Shown here piece after piece: positions 1-6,445 of a DNA stretch of 6,445 nucleotides. The notes beneath the pieces were generated by a model, which worked only from the letters and a program-made list of their open reading frames with translations, ran no database searches and was not told the DNA's origin. The position numbers and the translations under genes were made by a program. Each line of letters starts with the position of its first letter. The stretch's first letter is position 1. Source of the DNA: a bacterium (GTDB taxonomy: Bacteria; Zhuqueibacterota; Zhuqueibacteria; Residuimicrobiales; Krinioviventaceae); the NCBI GenBank assembly GCA_024278645.1, contig JAJRST010000148.1:1-6445 (forward strand), read 5' to 3'.

Positions 1-18
1 CGCGAATTACGCGAATAG
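1..18. repeat. Two copies of a 9-nt tandem repeat at the window edge
   Basis: Two adjacent 9-base units, CGCGAATTA and CGCGAATAG, share their first seven bases. They lie at the left edge, in the non-coding stretch downstream of the AsmA-like gene, so a longer array could continue outside the window. With only two units visible, chance cannot be excluded. Confidence 0.35.
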
Positions 19-75
19 TTAATCATTCACCATCCATTACATTTTTCTATTGAAAACCACGTCTCCCTTTCAACT
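1..75. other. Non-coding stretch downstream of the AsmA-like gene
   Basis: This AT-rich stretch follows the TAG stop of the AsmA-like gene. Apart from the edge repeat I see no gene in it. A weak 6-bp AT stem (TTGAAA/TTTCAA on the minus strand) lies just after the stop but is not followed by a T tract, so I do not call a terminator. Confidence 0.5.
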
Positions 76-3000
76 CTACTCCGTTTTCAAGAAAAAAGCG
101 ATCGGGATGCGCCCAAGGTCGATGCTGCCGCCGCTCAGGCGCACCGGGAAATACCAGGGCTGATCAAAAAAGACCGCCGGGTAGCAGTAGCCGTGTCGAA
201 TTTCAAACGAAAACAGCCGCGGTTTAAAGCAGCGATTGATGAGCAGTCTGGTGCTGCGGATGCCGGAATCTTTGCCCTCCGGGTCCAGCGAACGCAGCAG
301 ATTATCAGCGACCTTGGATTCAATTTTCGTGATGTGAAAATAACCGTCCAGATCGATGCCTTTTTCAATGTCAAAGCCGCGGCCGGCCAGCTCTGCATGG
401 GCGGTAATCAGGCCCTTGGCGTGGGCGCGCTGCGTCGGCAACAACAGCGCCGAATTGATGCCGGAAAAATGCAGCGATAGTTTATAAGGAGAATCCATAA
501 TGTCTTTGGCGTTCAAGGATAATGAAAAAGCGCCGCCGATATTGCCGCCATAGAGGTCTATGGACATATACGGAACCTCCACACGTCCGTACCCGATAAA
601 GGCCTCAATGTGCGCATTCTCGAGGACATAGCTGGCGGCGGTGATTTTACGAATTTTGACAAGGCTCTTGTGGGTTGCGGCGTTTGAAAAATAGTTGCGG
701 TATAAAAGATAGTCGGCCAGGCTTCCCGTGGGCGTGCGCACATTGACGCCGCCGTCGCCGATGAGCAGGCCGCTGCTCATCTCCACGGCCTGGTCGACGC
801 TGATATCGGAATTTATGCGGTCGATTTTTATGCCGCCCGGAAGATTGACGGTCAGGTCCTTTGTCTTGACATTCACCGAGAGTCGGGCAATCGCCGTATC
901 GGAATGAACCGAAATGTCAAGATCGTTGTGTCCGGCGTACAGGATGTCCCGGGTAATAAAAATCGTATCTTCCGCCGACTGGTGCAACTGGATGTCGGCG
1001 CTGACCGTCGGCTTGTCGTCGATCATGCGGACGCTCGCCGTCATGGCGCCGGTCGTCCGTAAATCGGGAAGAGTAATCGAGCCGCTGTCCAGCCGGACAG
1101 TGTTAAAATCGGACAAGGAAGCGGCAAAACGGATGTGATTGTCATGGAAAACCGACTGCGGCAGGTTGCTCGTCTTGGTGCTGTCGATGAGAAGGTCAAA
1201 GGTAAAGTCGCCGCTTTGGTCCGAATTCACCTGCGCGCCGATAGTAATGTTCACGCCGTTCAAGGTGACAAACTGGCGCAAATAATCGATGTTAAAATCC
1301 CGCGTTTTTATTTTTGTTTGCACGTGAAAAGTAGTATCCTCGGCCGAGACGGCAACACGGGCGGCGGCGTCAAGCGACGTCGACCCGGTAATGTGCAGCC
1401 CGGCCAGCGCATTGGTCAATTCTTCCGGGAGAAAGGCAAGCAACGCCTCGTGCTTTAACGTGGCGTCTGTTACATCCAAAGTCGCTTCGATTTTTTTTCC
1501 CATATTTGCCGAAGCTTTGGCGTTCAGCGTCAGAAAATCATTGACCGAGGCGGATATGGACGGGATTCGCACCAGTTTGAATTGCTTGTCCGTTTGCGCG
1601 CGCAGGTCGGCGTTGAAAGAAATCGGCGCAAAAGCCGTTTTCTTGAATTCCTGCTCCACAACCACGGAATCCGTGTGTATGGCGATTGTTCCGCCAATGT
1701 CGTCCAGACCGTTCAGCGTGATGTCCATTTCAGCACGCAAGGTCGAATGCACGGGCGAGGCGGCGAGCGCCGACAGATCAAAACCGCGGAGATCAAAATG
1801 GCTGCGGCCATACAGGTCATCGAGATCAGTTTCGGCGCCGAGGTCGACGTCGCCGCTGAAATCGGCGCCCAGGAAGTTGGCGACGGCGACCTTCGCCCGC
1901 AGGGATGACGGCATAAAATCATCATTGAACTTTGCCGAAAAGTCCAGATGCGTGCGGCCGGCAAAAGCGGTCAAACTGTCCGGCAATGCGGCGGCCAGGG
2001 AGTCAATGTCCACAGTGACCGTCACATCGGGGTGGTGCACCGCGTCCATGCCCAGGGCAAAACGCGTGCTGGAGGTGAAATTGAAATTCTGCAAAAGATA
2101 CTCGCCGCTGTTCAGGGTGGCGCCGAAATCGCGCAAATGCAATCGTACGACGCAATCCAGTCGGCTGCCGAGGCTGTCTGGCAGCGTCCCGGAAATTTCT
2201 GTGCCGGCGAGGGAAAGAAAGGCGTCCGGGTTGTGCAGATAAATGTCCGGCATCAACGAATCGGGCAGGACCGTCCCCGCAATGCGAATGAATTGCTCGA
2301 TGGGAATGCGGCTGCGCTGCACTTGCAGGCGCAAGCTCGGCTGCGTTAAAAAGTTGTTTACACTCAGCTCCACATCGACCCAGGACACGTCGTCGACAAA
2401 AAGCGAGGCCGGATCGATTTGAATGTGGCCGTCGATGACATTCAGCACGCCCTGCATCTCGGCGAGGATGGGCAAGTGCAAGGCGCCGGCGTCCACACGG
2501 ACCATATCCGGTATTTGCAAAACGACGTCCATAACGCCGATACTCCCTCGCAACGTTATGTGCTGCAGGGACTTGGCGACCATGTCCAGGTCGACGTTCA
2601 GAACGCCGTCCACATCGAGGGATTGCACCGGCGTTTTTTGAGAAAAGGAAAAGACGGAATTCTCGCACTTTAGTTTGAAACGGCCGCGCACCTGTTTTTG
2701 CTGCTCCAACAGGACGCCGCGCGGCGTTTGTACATCCTCCAGGGAGCAACTGATGTCGCTTAAAAAAAGGTGCTGATTGCTTGCCGAGTCCGGCACGTCC
2801 ACGGTAATTTGCGCATTGCGCAGGCGAAAGCTGCGCAAATCCACGGCAATCGGCGAGTTTGCCGCCAGCGAGTCGGTTTGTGGTTCTTGTTGTTGTGCGA
2901 TGGAATCCTGCGTCGGAAGAACCACCAGGGCAATGCGCGGCGAGTCGACCAGCGCGGACGTGATAATAAAACGACGGTGCAAAAGCTCGCCCAGGCTGTA

Positions 3001-3333
3001 GCGCAGGGACAGCTCCCTGGCGTAAAAAGAGTGCAGCGGCATGGCCTGGTCTTGCTGCGCGGAATCCGGCGGCAGGGATATGTTTTTGAACACAAAACCG
3101 TTAAACAGGCTAAAGTGAACGGCGTCAAATTCTAGCGGGCGATGCAGATTGTCCTGTACGAGCTTTTCGACGAGATTCTCAACCCGCGCCGGGGTAAGGT
3201 AAAGGATGACGCCGGTGACGGCGATGACGATCAACAGCATCAGAGCGATGACAAAAAACAGCAGAAGACGCCACAGCCGTGCCGGCAAAGATCGTGTCCT
3301 GCGTCGCGATTTTTTCTCTGACTTGTCACTCAA
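76..3333 (-). CDS. AsmA-like membrane-anchored envelope protein
   Basis: This 1085-residue protein has AsmA-family architecture. A basic cytoplasmic tail (residues 1-20, KSRRRTR) is followed by one hydrophobic segment (about 22-46). Next comes the AsmA-type opening, in which a short helix leads into 'NLHRPLEFDAVHFSLFNGF' (about 62-80). The rest is long, beta-rich and low in cysteine, with alternating hydrophobic and polar residues, as expected for the extended groove of AsmA/TamB/YhdP-like proteins in the periplasm. The last 160 residues (from about 923, YGG) resemble the AsmA-like C-terminal region. Known relatives help move phospholipids between the membranes or affect outer-membrane assembly; the specific role here is inferred. 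The start is TTG: an in-frame TAG, which is also the stop of the upstream gene, lies 6 nt before it, and the next Met is inside the membrane segment. It follows the pyrophosphorylase gene closely, so the two are probably co-transcribed. It could equally be annotated as DUF748- or TamB-like. Confidence 0.85.
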   Translation of the reverse strand: MSDKSEKKSRRRTRSLPARLWRLLLFFVIALMLLIVIAVTGVILYLTPARVENLVEKLVQDNLHRPLEFDAVHFSLFNGFVFKNISLPPDSAQQDQAMPLHSFYARELSLRYSLGELLHRRFIITSALVDSPRIALVVLPTQDSIAQQQEPQTDSLAANSPIAVDLRSFRLRNAQITVDVPDSASNQHLFLSDISCSLEDVQTPRGVLLEQQKQVRGRFKLKCENSVFSFSQKTPVQSLDVDGVLNVDLDMVAKSLQHITLRGSIGVMDVVLQIPDMVRVDAGALHLPILAEMQGVLNVIDGHIQIDPASLFVDDVSWVDVELSVNNFLTQPSLRLQVQRSRIPIEQFIRIAGTVLPDSLMPDIYLHNPDAFLSLAGTEISGTLPDSLGSRLDCVVRLHLRDFGATLNSGEYLLQNFNFTSSTRFALGMDAVHHPDVTVTVDIDSLAAALPDSLTAFAGRTHLDFSAKFNDDFMPSSLRAKVAVANFLGADFSGDVDLGAETDLDDLYGRSHFDLRGFDLSALAASPVHSTLRAEMDITLNGLDDIGGTIAIHTDSVVVEQEFKKTAFAPISFNADLRAQTDKQFKLVRIPSISASVNDFLTLNAKASANMGKKIEATLDVTDATLKHEALLAFLPEELTNALAGLHITGSTSLDAAARVAVSAEDTTFHVQTKIKTRDFNIDYLRQFVTLNGVNITIGAQVNSDQSGDFTFDLLIDSTKTSNLPQSVFHDNHIRFAASLSDFNTVRLDSGSITLPDLRTTGAMTASVRMIDDKPTVSADIQLHQSAEDTIFITRDILYAGHNDLDISVHSDTAIARLSVNVKTKDLTVNLPGGIKIDRINSDISVDQAVEMSSGLLIGDGGVNVRTPTGSLADYLLYRNYFSNAATHKSLVKIRKITAASYVLENAHIEAFIGYGRVEVPYMSIDLYGGNIGGAFSLSLNAKDIMDSPYKLSLHFSGINSALLLPTQRAHAKGLITAHAELAGRGFDIEKGIDLDGYFHITKIESKVADNLLRSLDPEGKDSGIRSTRLLINRCFKPRLFSFEIRHGYCYPAVFFDQPWYFPVRLSGGSIDLGRIPIAFFLKTE

Positions 3334-3339
3334 AAGCGG

Positions 3340-4557
3340 CTATGCCTCCAGTACGAGACCATCATAGGGCGTGAAATCGGCCGGCAGTCTCTCCCCTAAA
3401 TCTTGTGCACCCAAAGCCACAAGCGGACTGATTTCCAGATTCCACGTCACGTTGCCATTGTCATCCCTCGGGACGCTGTAGCCCGCCCCTTCCAGCATGG
3501 CGCCAAAGTAATTGCGTAAATCCCGGCGAGCGGTCTCGGGCGAGTCCGGCCCCGTCTTGTTCTTTATCGGACTAAACTCTTGCCAACGCTCAACTTCAAC
3601 TACGCAGATGTTTAGCGTTTGCGGAAAGACGTCGAATATAAATTGTTCGAATTTATAGGCGTTTGGCGCCGACGGCTTGGCGATCTCGCCCCGTTCATTG
3701 ACGCACTTGACCGCCTTGTGAGAAATGTGAAACGGCAGCCGACTCTCTCCGGAGACCACGGCCTCCAGAAACGCCCGGTTAAAAACGTGAATGCCGATGC
3801 TGCCTTGGTCAAAGAGCAAATCGCCGTTGTCGTCCGTTCGCCGTTTGTCCTCTTCCAGCAGTTCGGTGTATTCGATGACCGTGTACGCCCCGTCCAGCAC
3901 GCCGATGTTGCCCAGCTTTTCATCCGGGTGGCTCTTCTTCACCGTCTTGGCGCTCACATCGGCCATTTCCAGAATGTGGCATCCGATAAACATGGGGTCG
4001 CATATTTTTACCAGGGGGTTGTCCACCTGAAAATAGAATAAATATTCGATGCCGCGCAACCGCATGTCCCGCAACAAGTTGTGCGACTTTAGCGCGTTGA
4101 GCAAACCGCCGTGTCCATCCGGCGCCATAGCCGGGGCGTATTTCGTTTCCAGCAGAATTTTGCCGTCGTCGTCCACGGCCGGCAGCATTCGCTGCGCGAA
4201 CAAATGCACGCTCGCCGGGTCCTTGCCGAAATAGCCATGCTCTTCAAAAAAGCGCCGCGTCTCCTCGATGCTGTAGATGTTGGTCATAATATACCACGGC
4301 AGCACGACGCCGTACTTTTTTTCCATGGCCAGTATTTTTTCCGCGTGATATTGAAACAGGCTGCGCTCGGTCACCGGACCGACCGGAAAGAAGCCTTTGG
4401 GCGCTTCGTATTGCAGGCGGGAAGATTGGCCGCCGGCGACCAGGATGACGCCCACCTTGCCGGCGCGCAGCGCTTCCTCTCCCACCTGAAGCGCTTGCGC
4501 ACGCCATGCTTTTTCCTGCTCACTCCGCGGCAGGCGCTGCACCTCCGCCGGCTGCAA
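3340..4557 (-). CDS. UDP-N-acetylglucosamine/galactosamine pyrophosphorylase, UAP1 type (main body, frame broken upstream)
   Basis: This is the catalytic part of a UDPGP-family enzyme of the eukaryotic UAP1/AGX type, expected to convert UTP plus GlcNAc-1-P (or GalNAc-1-P) to UDP-sugar and pyrophosphate in the cytoplasm. Counting from the TTG at 4557, the nucleotide-binding loop is at 41-54 (AGGQSSRLQYEAPK), the uridine-site motif PDGHGG at 146-151, the metal-binding VDN at 178-180 followed by DPMFIG, a GSIGIH segment at 252-257, FEQFIFDVF at 303-311, and the conserved EFSPIKN at 327-333 with D-S-P-E-T-A-R after it. These match the family in order and spacing. The loop is unusual: the family pattern is GGxGTRLG, and here it is GGQSSRLQ. 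The frame is open back to 4611 (a TGA lies at 4612-4614). The TTG has no Shine-Dalgarno sequence, and the missing N-terminus is found in another frame just upstream, so this is probably not the true start. With that segment the protein would be about 474 residues, normal for the family. The AsmA-like gene follows after 6 nt. Most bacteria use GlmU for UDP-GlcNAc, so this is probably an additional enzyme. Confidence 0.88.
   Translation of the reverse strand: MQPAEVQRLPRSEQEKAWRAQALQVGEEALRAGKVGVILVAGGQSSRLQYEAPKGFFPVGPVTERSLFQYHAEKILAMEKKYGVVLPWYIMTNIYSIEETRRFFEEHGYFGKDPASVHLFAQRMLPAVDDDGKILLETKYAPAMAPDGHGGLLNALKSHNLLRDMRLRGIEYLFYFQVDNPLVKICDPMFIGCHILEMADVSAKTVKKSHPDEKLGNIGVLDGAYTVIEYTELLEEDKRRTDDNGDLLFDQGSIGIHVFNRAFLEAVVSGESRLPFHISHKAVKCVNERGEIAKPSAPNAYKFEQFIFDVFPQTLNICVVEVERWQEFSPIKNKTGPDSPETARRDLRNYFGAMLEGAGYSVPRDDNGNVTWNLEISPLVALGAQDLGERLPADFTPYDGLVLEA
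3345..3349 (-). promoter_or_regulatory. Ribosome binding site of the AsmA-like gene
   Basis: On the minus strand GGAGG ends 11 nt before the TTG start, inside the last codons of the pyrophosphorylase gene. The spacing is slightly long, but this is the only good Shine-Dalgarno sequence near the only plausible start. It suggests translational coupling to the upstream gene. Confidence 0.5.
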
Positions 4558-4600
4558 GGCGCCGGGAACGTAGCGATTTGCCGCCTGCTTTGCCGGATCA

Positions 4601-4763
4601 TGGCGCTCAGTTCATGCACCAGCTTAAAGTCAATCCGTTCCAATTGTCCGACGAGAATTTCTCGCTCCTCGACGTTCAGCTCGTCCCAGTAGCGCAACAA
4701 ATGCTGTTGATCGTAGCGGGAGAGGTTTTCGGACCATTCGTGGTATTTTTGTTCCGTGTTCAT
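4601..4763 (-). pseudogene. N-terminal segment of the same pyrophosphorylase, displaced to another frame
   Basis: The ATG at 4763 opens a frame reading MNTEQKYHEW, then LSRYDQQHLLRYWDEL, then a stretch rich in E, R and I ending near VHELSAMIR. This is the helical N-terminus usual in UDPGP-family pyrophosphorylases (the 'Q-HLL-(F/Y)WDEL' block followed by a Q-(L/I)-E-x-ID element). Past about 4600 this frame turns into arginine- and cysteine-rich nonsense. The frame of the catalytic body, open from 4611, continues sensibly there with QAANRYVPGALQPAEVQRLP. Joining the two needs one base restored (or two removed) between about 4611 and 4560; the exact junction cannot be fixed by eye. The Shine-Dalgarno match before the ATG is weak (GGTG, 3 nt away). 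In-frame upstream ATGs exist but overlap the nucleotidyltransferase gene and fit the family less well. Confidence 0.8.
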
Positions 4764-4821
4764 TTTCACCGCAACTGTTTGAGTGCTGTATTTATAAAGC
4801 GTGTTTGAATTCCGGTTTTTT

Positions 4822-5151
4822 TCAAAGATTCTTTCCCCGTTGCCCATGCTTTTCATAAAAAACAACCCCCACCCGCCGAATATGGGCGACGACCTCCGGG
4901 TCGCTGATCTGGTGAAAGATGGACAGGTCGAACATATAGGGCAAAAGCAGGTCGTCAATCTCCTCCATGATTTTTCCCAGGACGGAAAGGGTTAAATCAT
5001 CTCCGCCGACCAGCGAGAGATCAATGTCCGAACCGTTTTTGAAATTTCCCTTGGCGCGGGAGCCGTAAAGGATCGCCTTTTCAACCTGCGGATAACGGGC
5101 CAAGATGAGCTGAATCTTTTTAATGACCGCATCGGACAAGCCGTATCTCAT
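4822..5151 (-). CDS. Minimal nucleotidyltransferase (MNT), putative MntA-type antitoxin
   Basis: This 109-residue protein has the minimal nucleotidyltransferase (Pol beta superfamily) fold signature. G30-S31 is followed by ten residues and D42-I-D44, giving the GS-x10-DxD motif, and a third acidic residue is likely D75 in FDLSIF. The length is typical of stand-alone MNT proteins. In the characterised HepT/MntA (type VII) systems the MNT protein transfers AMP from ATP to a tyrosine of the HEPN toxin and silences it. That role is inferred here from the motifs and the partner gene. The ATG overlaps the TGA of the HEPN gene by 4 nt (ATGA), which points to coupled translation, and GGGAAGAG lies 5 nt upstream. 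The order is toxin first, antitoxin second. The C-terminus (GQRGKNL) is short and basic, with no extra domain. The next gene starts 58 nt downstream. Confidence 0.88.
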   Translation of the reverse strand: MRYGLSDAVIKKIQLILARYPQVEKAILYGSRAKGNFKNGSDIDLSLVGGDDLTLSVLGKIMEEIDDLLLPYMFDLSIFHQISDPEVVAHIRRVGVVFYEKHGQRGKNL

Positions 5152-5573
5152 GGCAGCTCTTCCCGCTCGAGTTCCTTCATCCTTGCTTGAAACAACTTGA
5201 ATTCGTTGAAATAAACGTCGAGAATAGCCGAGACAATCTTGGCTGCAACCTCTTCATTGTAAGTATGGGATGTCAAATTTCGATCCCGGATCATGTCCAT
5301 CCATGCGTCGCCATTATGAATGAGACCTCGCTTGAACGCCTCGCGGGTTGCGTCTTTGGAACCGAACAAGTTGCTTGCGCCCCGGTTTTCGAGAAAATCC
5401 TTCATCGTATTCCAGGCCAGCTCGTGTGTATATTCAAAAGCCTGAATCAGCCCTTGTTCTTCAAGCTCTGAAAGTTTGCGTTGATGAGCAAGCTCAACCG
5501 CTTCTTCCAGCTTTGCCAGCGCCTTTTGGTAATGACGAAGCCGTTGAATCCACCGAATGTCCTGTTCGCTCAC
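5148..5573 (-). CDS. HEPN-family nucleotidyltransferase substrate-binding protein (HI0074 family), putative HepT-type toxin
   Basis: This 141-residue, all-helical protein matches the HI0074 / NTase substrate-binding (PF08780-type) pattern throughout. It has a helical N-terminus (KLEEAVELAH), the block GLIQAFEYTHELAWNTMKDFL (about 41-61), the DATREAFKRGLI block (about 74-85), and then WMDMIRDRNLTSHTYNEE. The last block contains R98-x4-H103-x-Y105, the R-x4-H-x-Y motif of HEPN ribonuclease toxins. In the studied HepT/MntA systems the Arg and His form the RNase site and the Tyr is the residue AMPylated by MntA. Whether this particular HI0074-type member is a toxin is inferred. The start is GTG, chosen because GGAG lies 7 nt upstream. 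The stop overlaps the MNT start by 4 nt, and the gene begins 36 nt after the lon stop, so it may be read through from lon. An alternative view is that the pair modifies some other substrate and is not a toxin-antitoxin system. Confidence 0.88.
   Translation of the reverse strand: MSEQDIRWIQRLRHYQKALAKLEEAVELAHQRKLSELEEQGLIQAFEYTHELAWNTMKDFLENRGASNLFGSKDATREAFKRGLIHNGDAWMDMIRDRNLTSHTYNEEVAAKIVSAILDVYFNEFKLFQARMKELEREELP
5157..5164 (-). promoter_or_regulatory. Ribosome binding site of the MNT gene
   Basis: GGGAAGAG on the minus strand lies within the last codons of the HEPN gene, 5 nt before the ATG. Together with the 4-nt overlap it supports coupled production of the two proteins and the chosen ATG. 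Confidence 0.5.
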
Positions 5574-5580
5574 AAGTTGT

Positions 5581-5584
5581 CTCC
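5581..5584 (-). promoter_or_regulatory. Ribosome binding site deciding the GTG start of the HEPN gene
   Basis: GGAG on the minus strand is 7 nt before the GTG at 5573-5571. The nearby ATG at 5586-5584 is out of frame, so GTG is the best start. The 36-nt spacer from lon is too short to hold an obvious full promoter. Confidence 0.6.
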
Positions 5585-5609
5585 ATAAAAAGTTGTTTGT
5601 CGCACTCGA

Positions 5610-6445
5610 TCACCGAACCACCCTGCCCTTAATCGCCTGCGCCCAGACATCGTCAATCGTTTCGGCCAGGAAAAATTGCATGCCTCTTTTGGCGTTTTCG
5701 GGAATTTCCTCCAGGTCGTCCTTGTTCTTGGCCGGCAGGATGACTTTTTTGATGCCGGCGCGGCGCGCCGCCAGTACTTTTTCCTTGATGCCGCCCACGG
5801 GCAGCACCTTGCCGCGCAGGGTGATCTCGCCGGTCATGGCCACGTCGTTGCGAACCGGCCTGTCTTTAATCAGCGAAACCAGCGCCGTGGCGATGGTCAC
5901 GCCTGCCGAGGGGCCGTCTTTTGGTATGGCCCCGGCGGGCACGTGAATGTGGATGTCATGCTTGCTGAAAAAGGAGGATTCGATCTTTAACTCCTTGGAT
6001 CGCGAGCGCACATAAGAGAGCGCCGTCTGCGCCGATTCTTTCATCACATCGCCAAGCTGCCCGGTCAGGATAAGCCCCTTTGAACCGGGCATTTGCGTGG
6101 CTTCGATGAACAGGACGTCGCCGCCGGTGGGCGTCCAGGCCAGGCCGGTGGCCACGCCGGACTGCGAGGTGCGCTCCTTGACTTCGGCGTAAAATTTTTC
6201 CGGCCCTAAAAAGCCGTGCAAATTCTCGGCGGTGATGACTTTTTTATCTTCATTGCCGGAGGCCACCTCTTTGGCCACTTTGCGGCACACGGTTGCAATC
6301 TGTCGCTCCAGGTTGCGCACGCCGGCCTCGCGCGTGTAACCCTGGATGATCTTGCGAACGGCGCTCCTTTGAAAAGCAATGTTTTTTCGCTTCAACCCGT
6401 TTTCGGCGATCTGCCGGGGAATCAAATATTTTACGGCGATGTGCA
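5610..6445 (-). CDS. lon: ATP-dependent protease Lon, C-terminal part (5' end beyond the window)
   Basis: This is the C-terminal third of Lon, the cytoplasmic ATP-dependent serine protease that degrades damaged and regulatory proteins. The frame stays open to the right edge and continues upstream as HIAVKYLIPRQI, so the TTG near 6425 is internal and not a start. Visible parts in order are the end of the AAA+ module with the sensor-2 segment YTREAGVRNLERQI, a linker, and then the proteolytic domain. That domain carries the catalytic serine in PKDGPSAG (codon 5909-5907) and the catalytic lysine in GGIKEK, second lysine (codon 5780-5778). The spacing of 43 residues is the same as between Ser679 and Lys722 of E. 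coli Lon. MTGEITLRGKVLPVGG and the DDLEEIP segment are also family-typical. The protein ends normally at GRVVR followed by TGA, with no truncation. The HEPN gene begins 36 nt downstream. Confidence 0.97.
   Translation of the reverse strand, partial: HIAVKYLIPRQIAENGLKRKNIAFQRSAVRKIIQGYTREAGVRNLERQIATVCRKVAKEVASGNEDKKVITAENLHGFLGPEKFYAEVKERTSQSGVATGLAWTPTGGDVLFIEATQMPGSKGLILTGQLGDVMKESAQTALSYVRSRSKELKIESSFFSKHDIHIHVPAGAIPKDGPSAGVTIATALVSLIKDRPVRNDVAMTGEITLRGKVLPVGGIKEKVLAARRAGIKKVILPAKNKDDLEEIPENAKRGMQFFLAETIDDVWAQAIKGRVVR

Noticed and set aside
50..75. Rho-independent terminator after the AsmA-like gene
   Set aside because: The only stem is 6 bp, AT-only, with a loop of about a dozen bases, and no T tract follows.
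1391..2242. Plus-strand open frame of 283 codons
   Set aside because: It lies wholly antisense to the AsmA-like gene, its product is Ser/Arg/Lys-rich with no recognisable fold, and the minus-strand gene explains the region over its full length.
1343..2284. Recurring LPDSL in the AsmA-like protein as an internal repeat
   Set aside because: The motif occurs three times, near residues 355, 384 and 449, with irregular spacing and unrelated flanks, so it looks like chance use of a turn motif in a beta-rich protein.
2003..2749. Second minus-strand open frame of 248 codons
   Set aside because: It overlaps the AsmA-like gene in a different frame, and its product is rich in Arg, Ala and His, typical of an off-frame reading of GC-rich coding DNA.
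4560..4611. Programmed -1 ribosomal frameshift in the pyrophosphorylase
   Set aside because: No X-XXY-YYZ heptamer lies in the upstream frame within the overlap, and I see no obvious stimulatory hairpin. A simple one-base loss explains the data better.
4764..4821. Possible promoter (TATAAA on the minus strand at 4796-4791)
   Set aside because: The only -35-like TTGAAA is 23 nt upstream, too far for a standard sigma-70-type promoter, and the 17-nt position reads AAAACC. An AT-rich gap alone is not enough to call it.
4371..4958. Single 195-codon protein spanning the MNT gene end and the pyrophosphorylase start
   Set aside because: Only the stretch from about 4763 to 4600 looks like real protein. 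Its beginning is antiparallel in sense to nothing useful but out of frame with the MNT gene, and its end is off-frame reading of the pyrophosphorylase.

Overview
The window is a compact block of bacterial DNA with every supported gene on the minus strand, so transcription runs from the right edge to the left. In that direction the order is: the 3' part of lon (5610-6445, its 5' end lies outside the window); a HEPN-type nucleotidyltransferase substrate-binding protein (5148-5573); a minimal nucleotidyltransferase (4822-5151); a eukaryotic-type UDP-N-acetylhexosamine pyrophosphorylase whose reading frame is broken near its N-terminus (3340 to about 4763); and a 1085-residue membrane-anchored AsmA-like protein (76-3333). 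The gaps are 36 nt, a 4-nt overlap, 58 nt and 6 nt, so all five could lie on one transcript. No convincing terminator or promoter is visible between them.

The AsmA-like protein implies a diderm (Gram-negative-type) cell. AsmA-like proteins, UAP1-type pyrophosphorylases and HEPN/MNT pairs occur together in many FCB-group and candidate-phylum genomes (Calditrichota/KSB1-like lineages would fit). No marker here fixes the taxonomy, and this is only an inference. Base composition looks moderately GC-rich and even across the genes, with TTG and GTG starts used alongside ATG.

Right part (4822-6445): the Lon C-terminus is intact, with its Ser-Lys dyad. It is followed directly by a two-gene HEPN/MNT module. 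The HEPN protein carries an R-x4-H-x-Y motif and the MNT protein a GS-x10-DxD motif, the signatures of a HepT/MntA (type VII) toxin-antitoxin pair. The two are joined by an ATGA stop/start overlap.

Left part (76-4763): the pyrophosphorylase would make UDP-GlcNAc or UDP-GalNAc from UTP and the sugar 1-phosphate. The AsmA-like protein follows after 6 nt, a pairing that suggests an envelope role. The first roughly 55 residues of the pyrophosphorylase are encoded in a different frame from the remaining 405 or more, which means a mutation, a sequencing error or a truncated allele. Positions 1-75 are non-coding and hold a short tandem repeat at the extreme edge.

The main points worth checking are the frameshift, the altered nucleotide-binding loop of the pyrophosphorylase, and the toxin-antitoxin pair sitting directly behind lon. 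I see no mobile element, CRISPR array or RNA gene.
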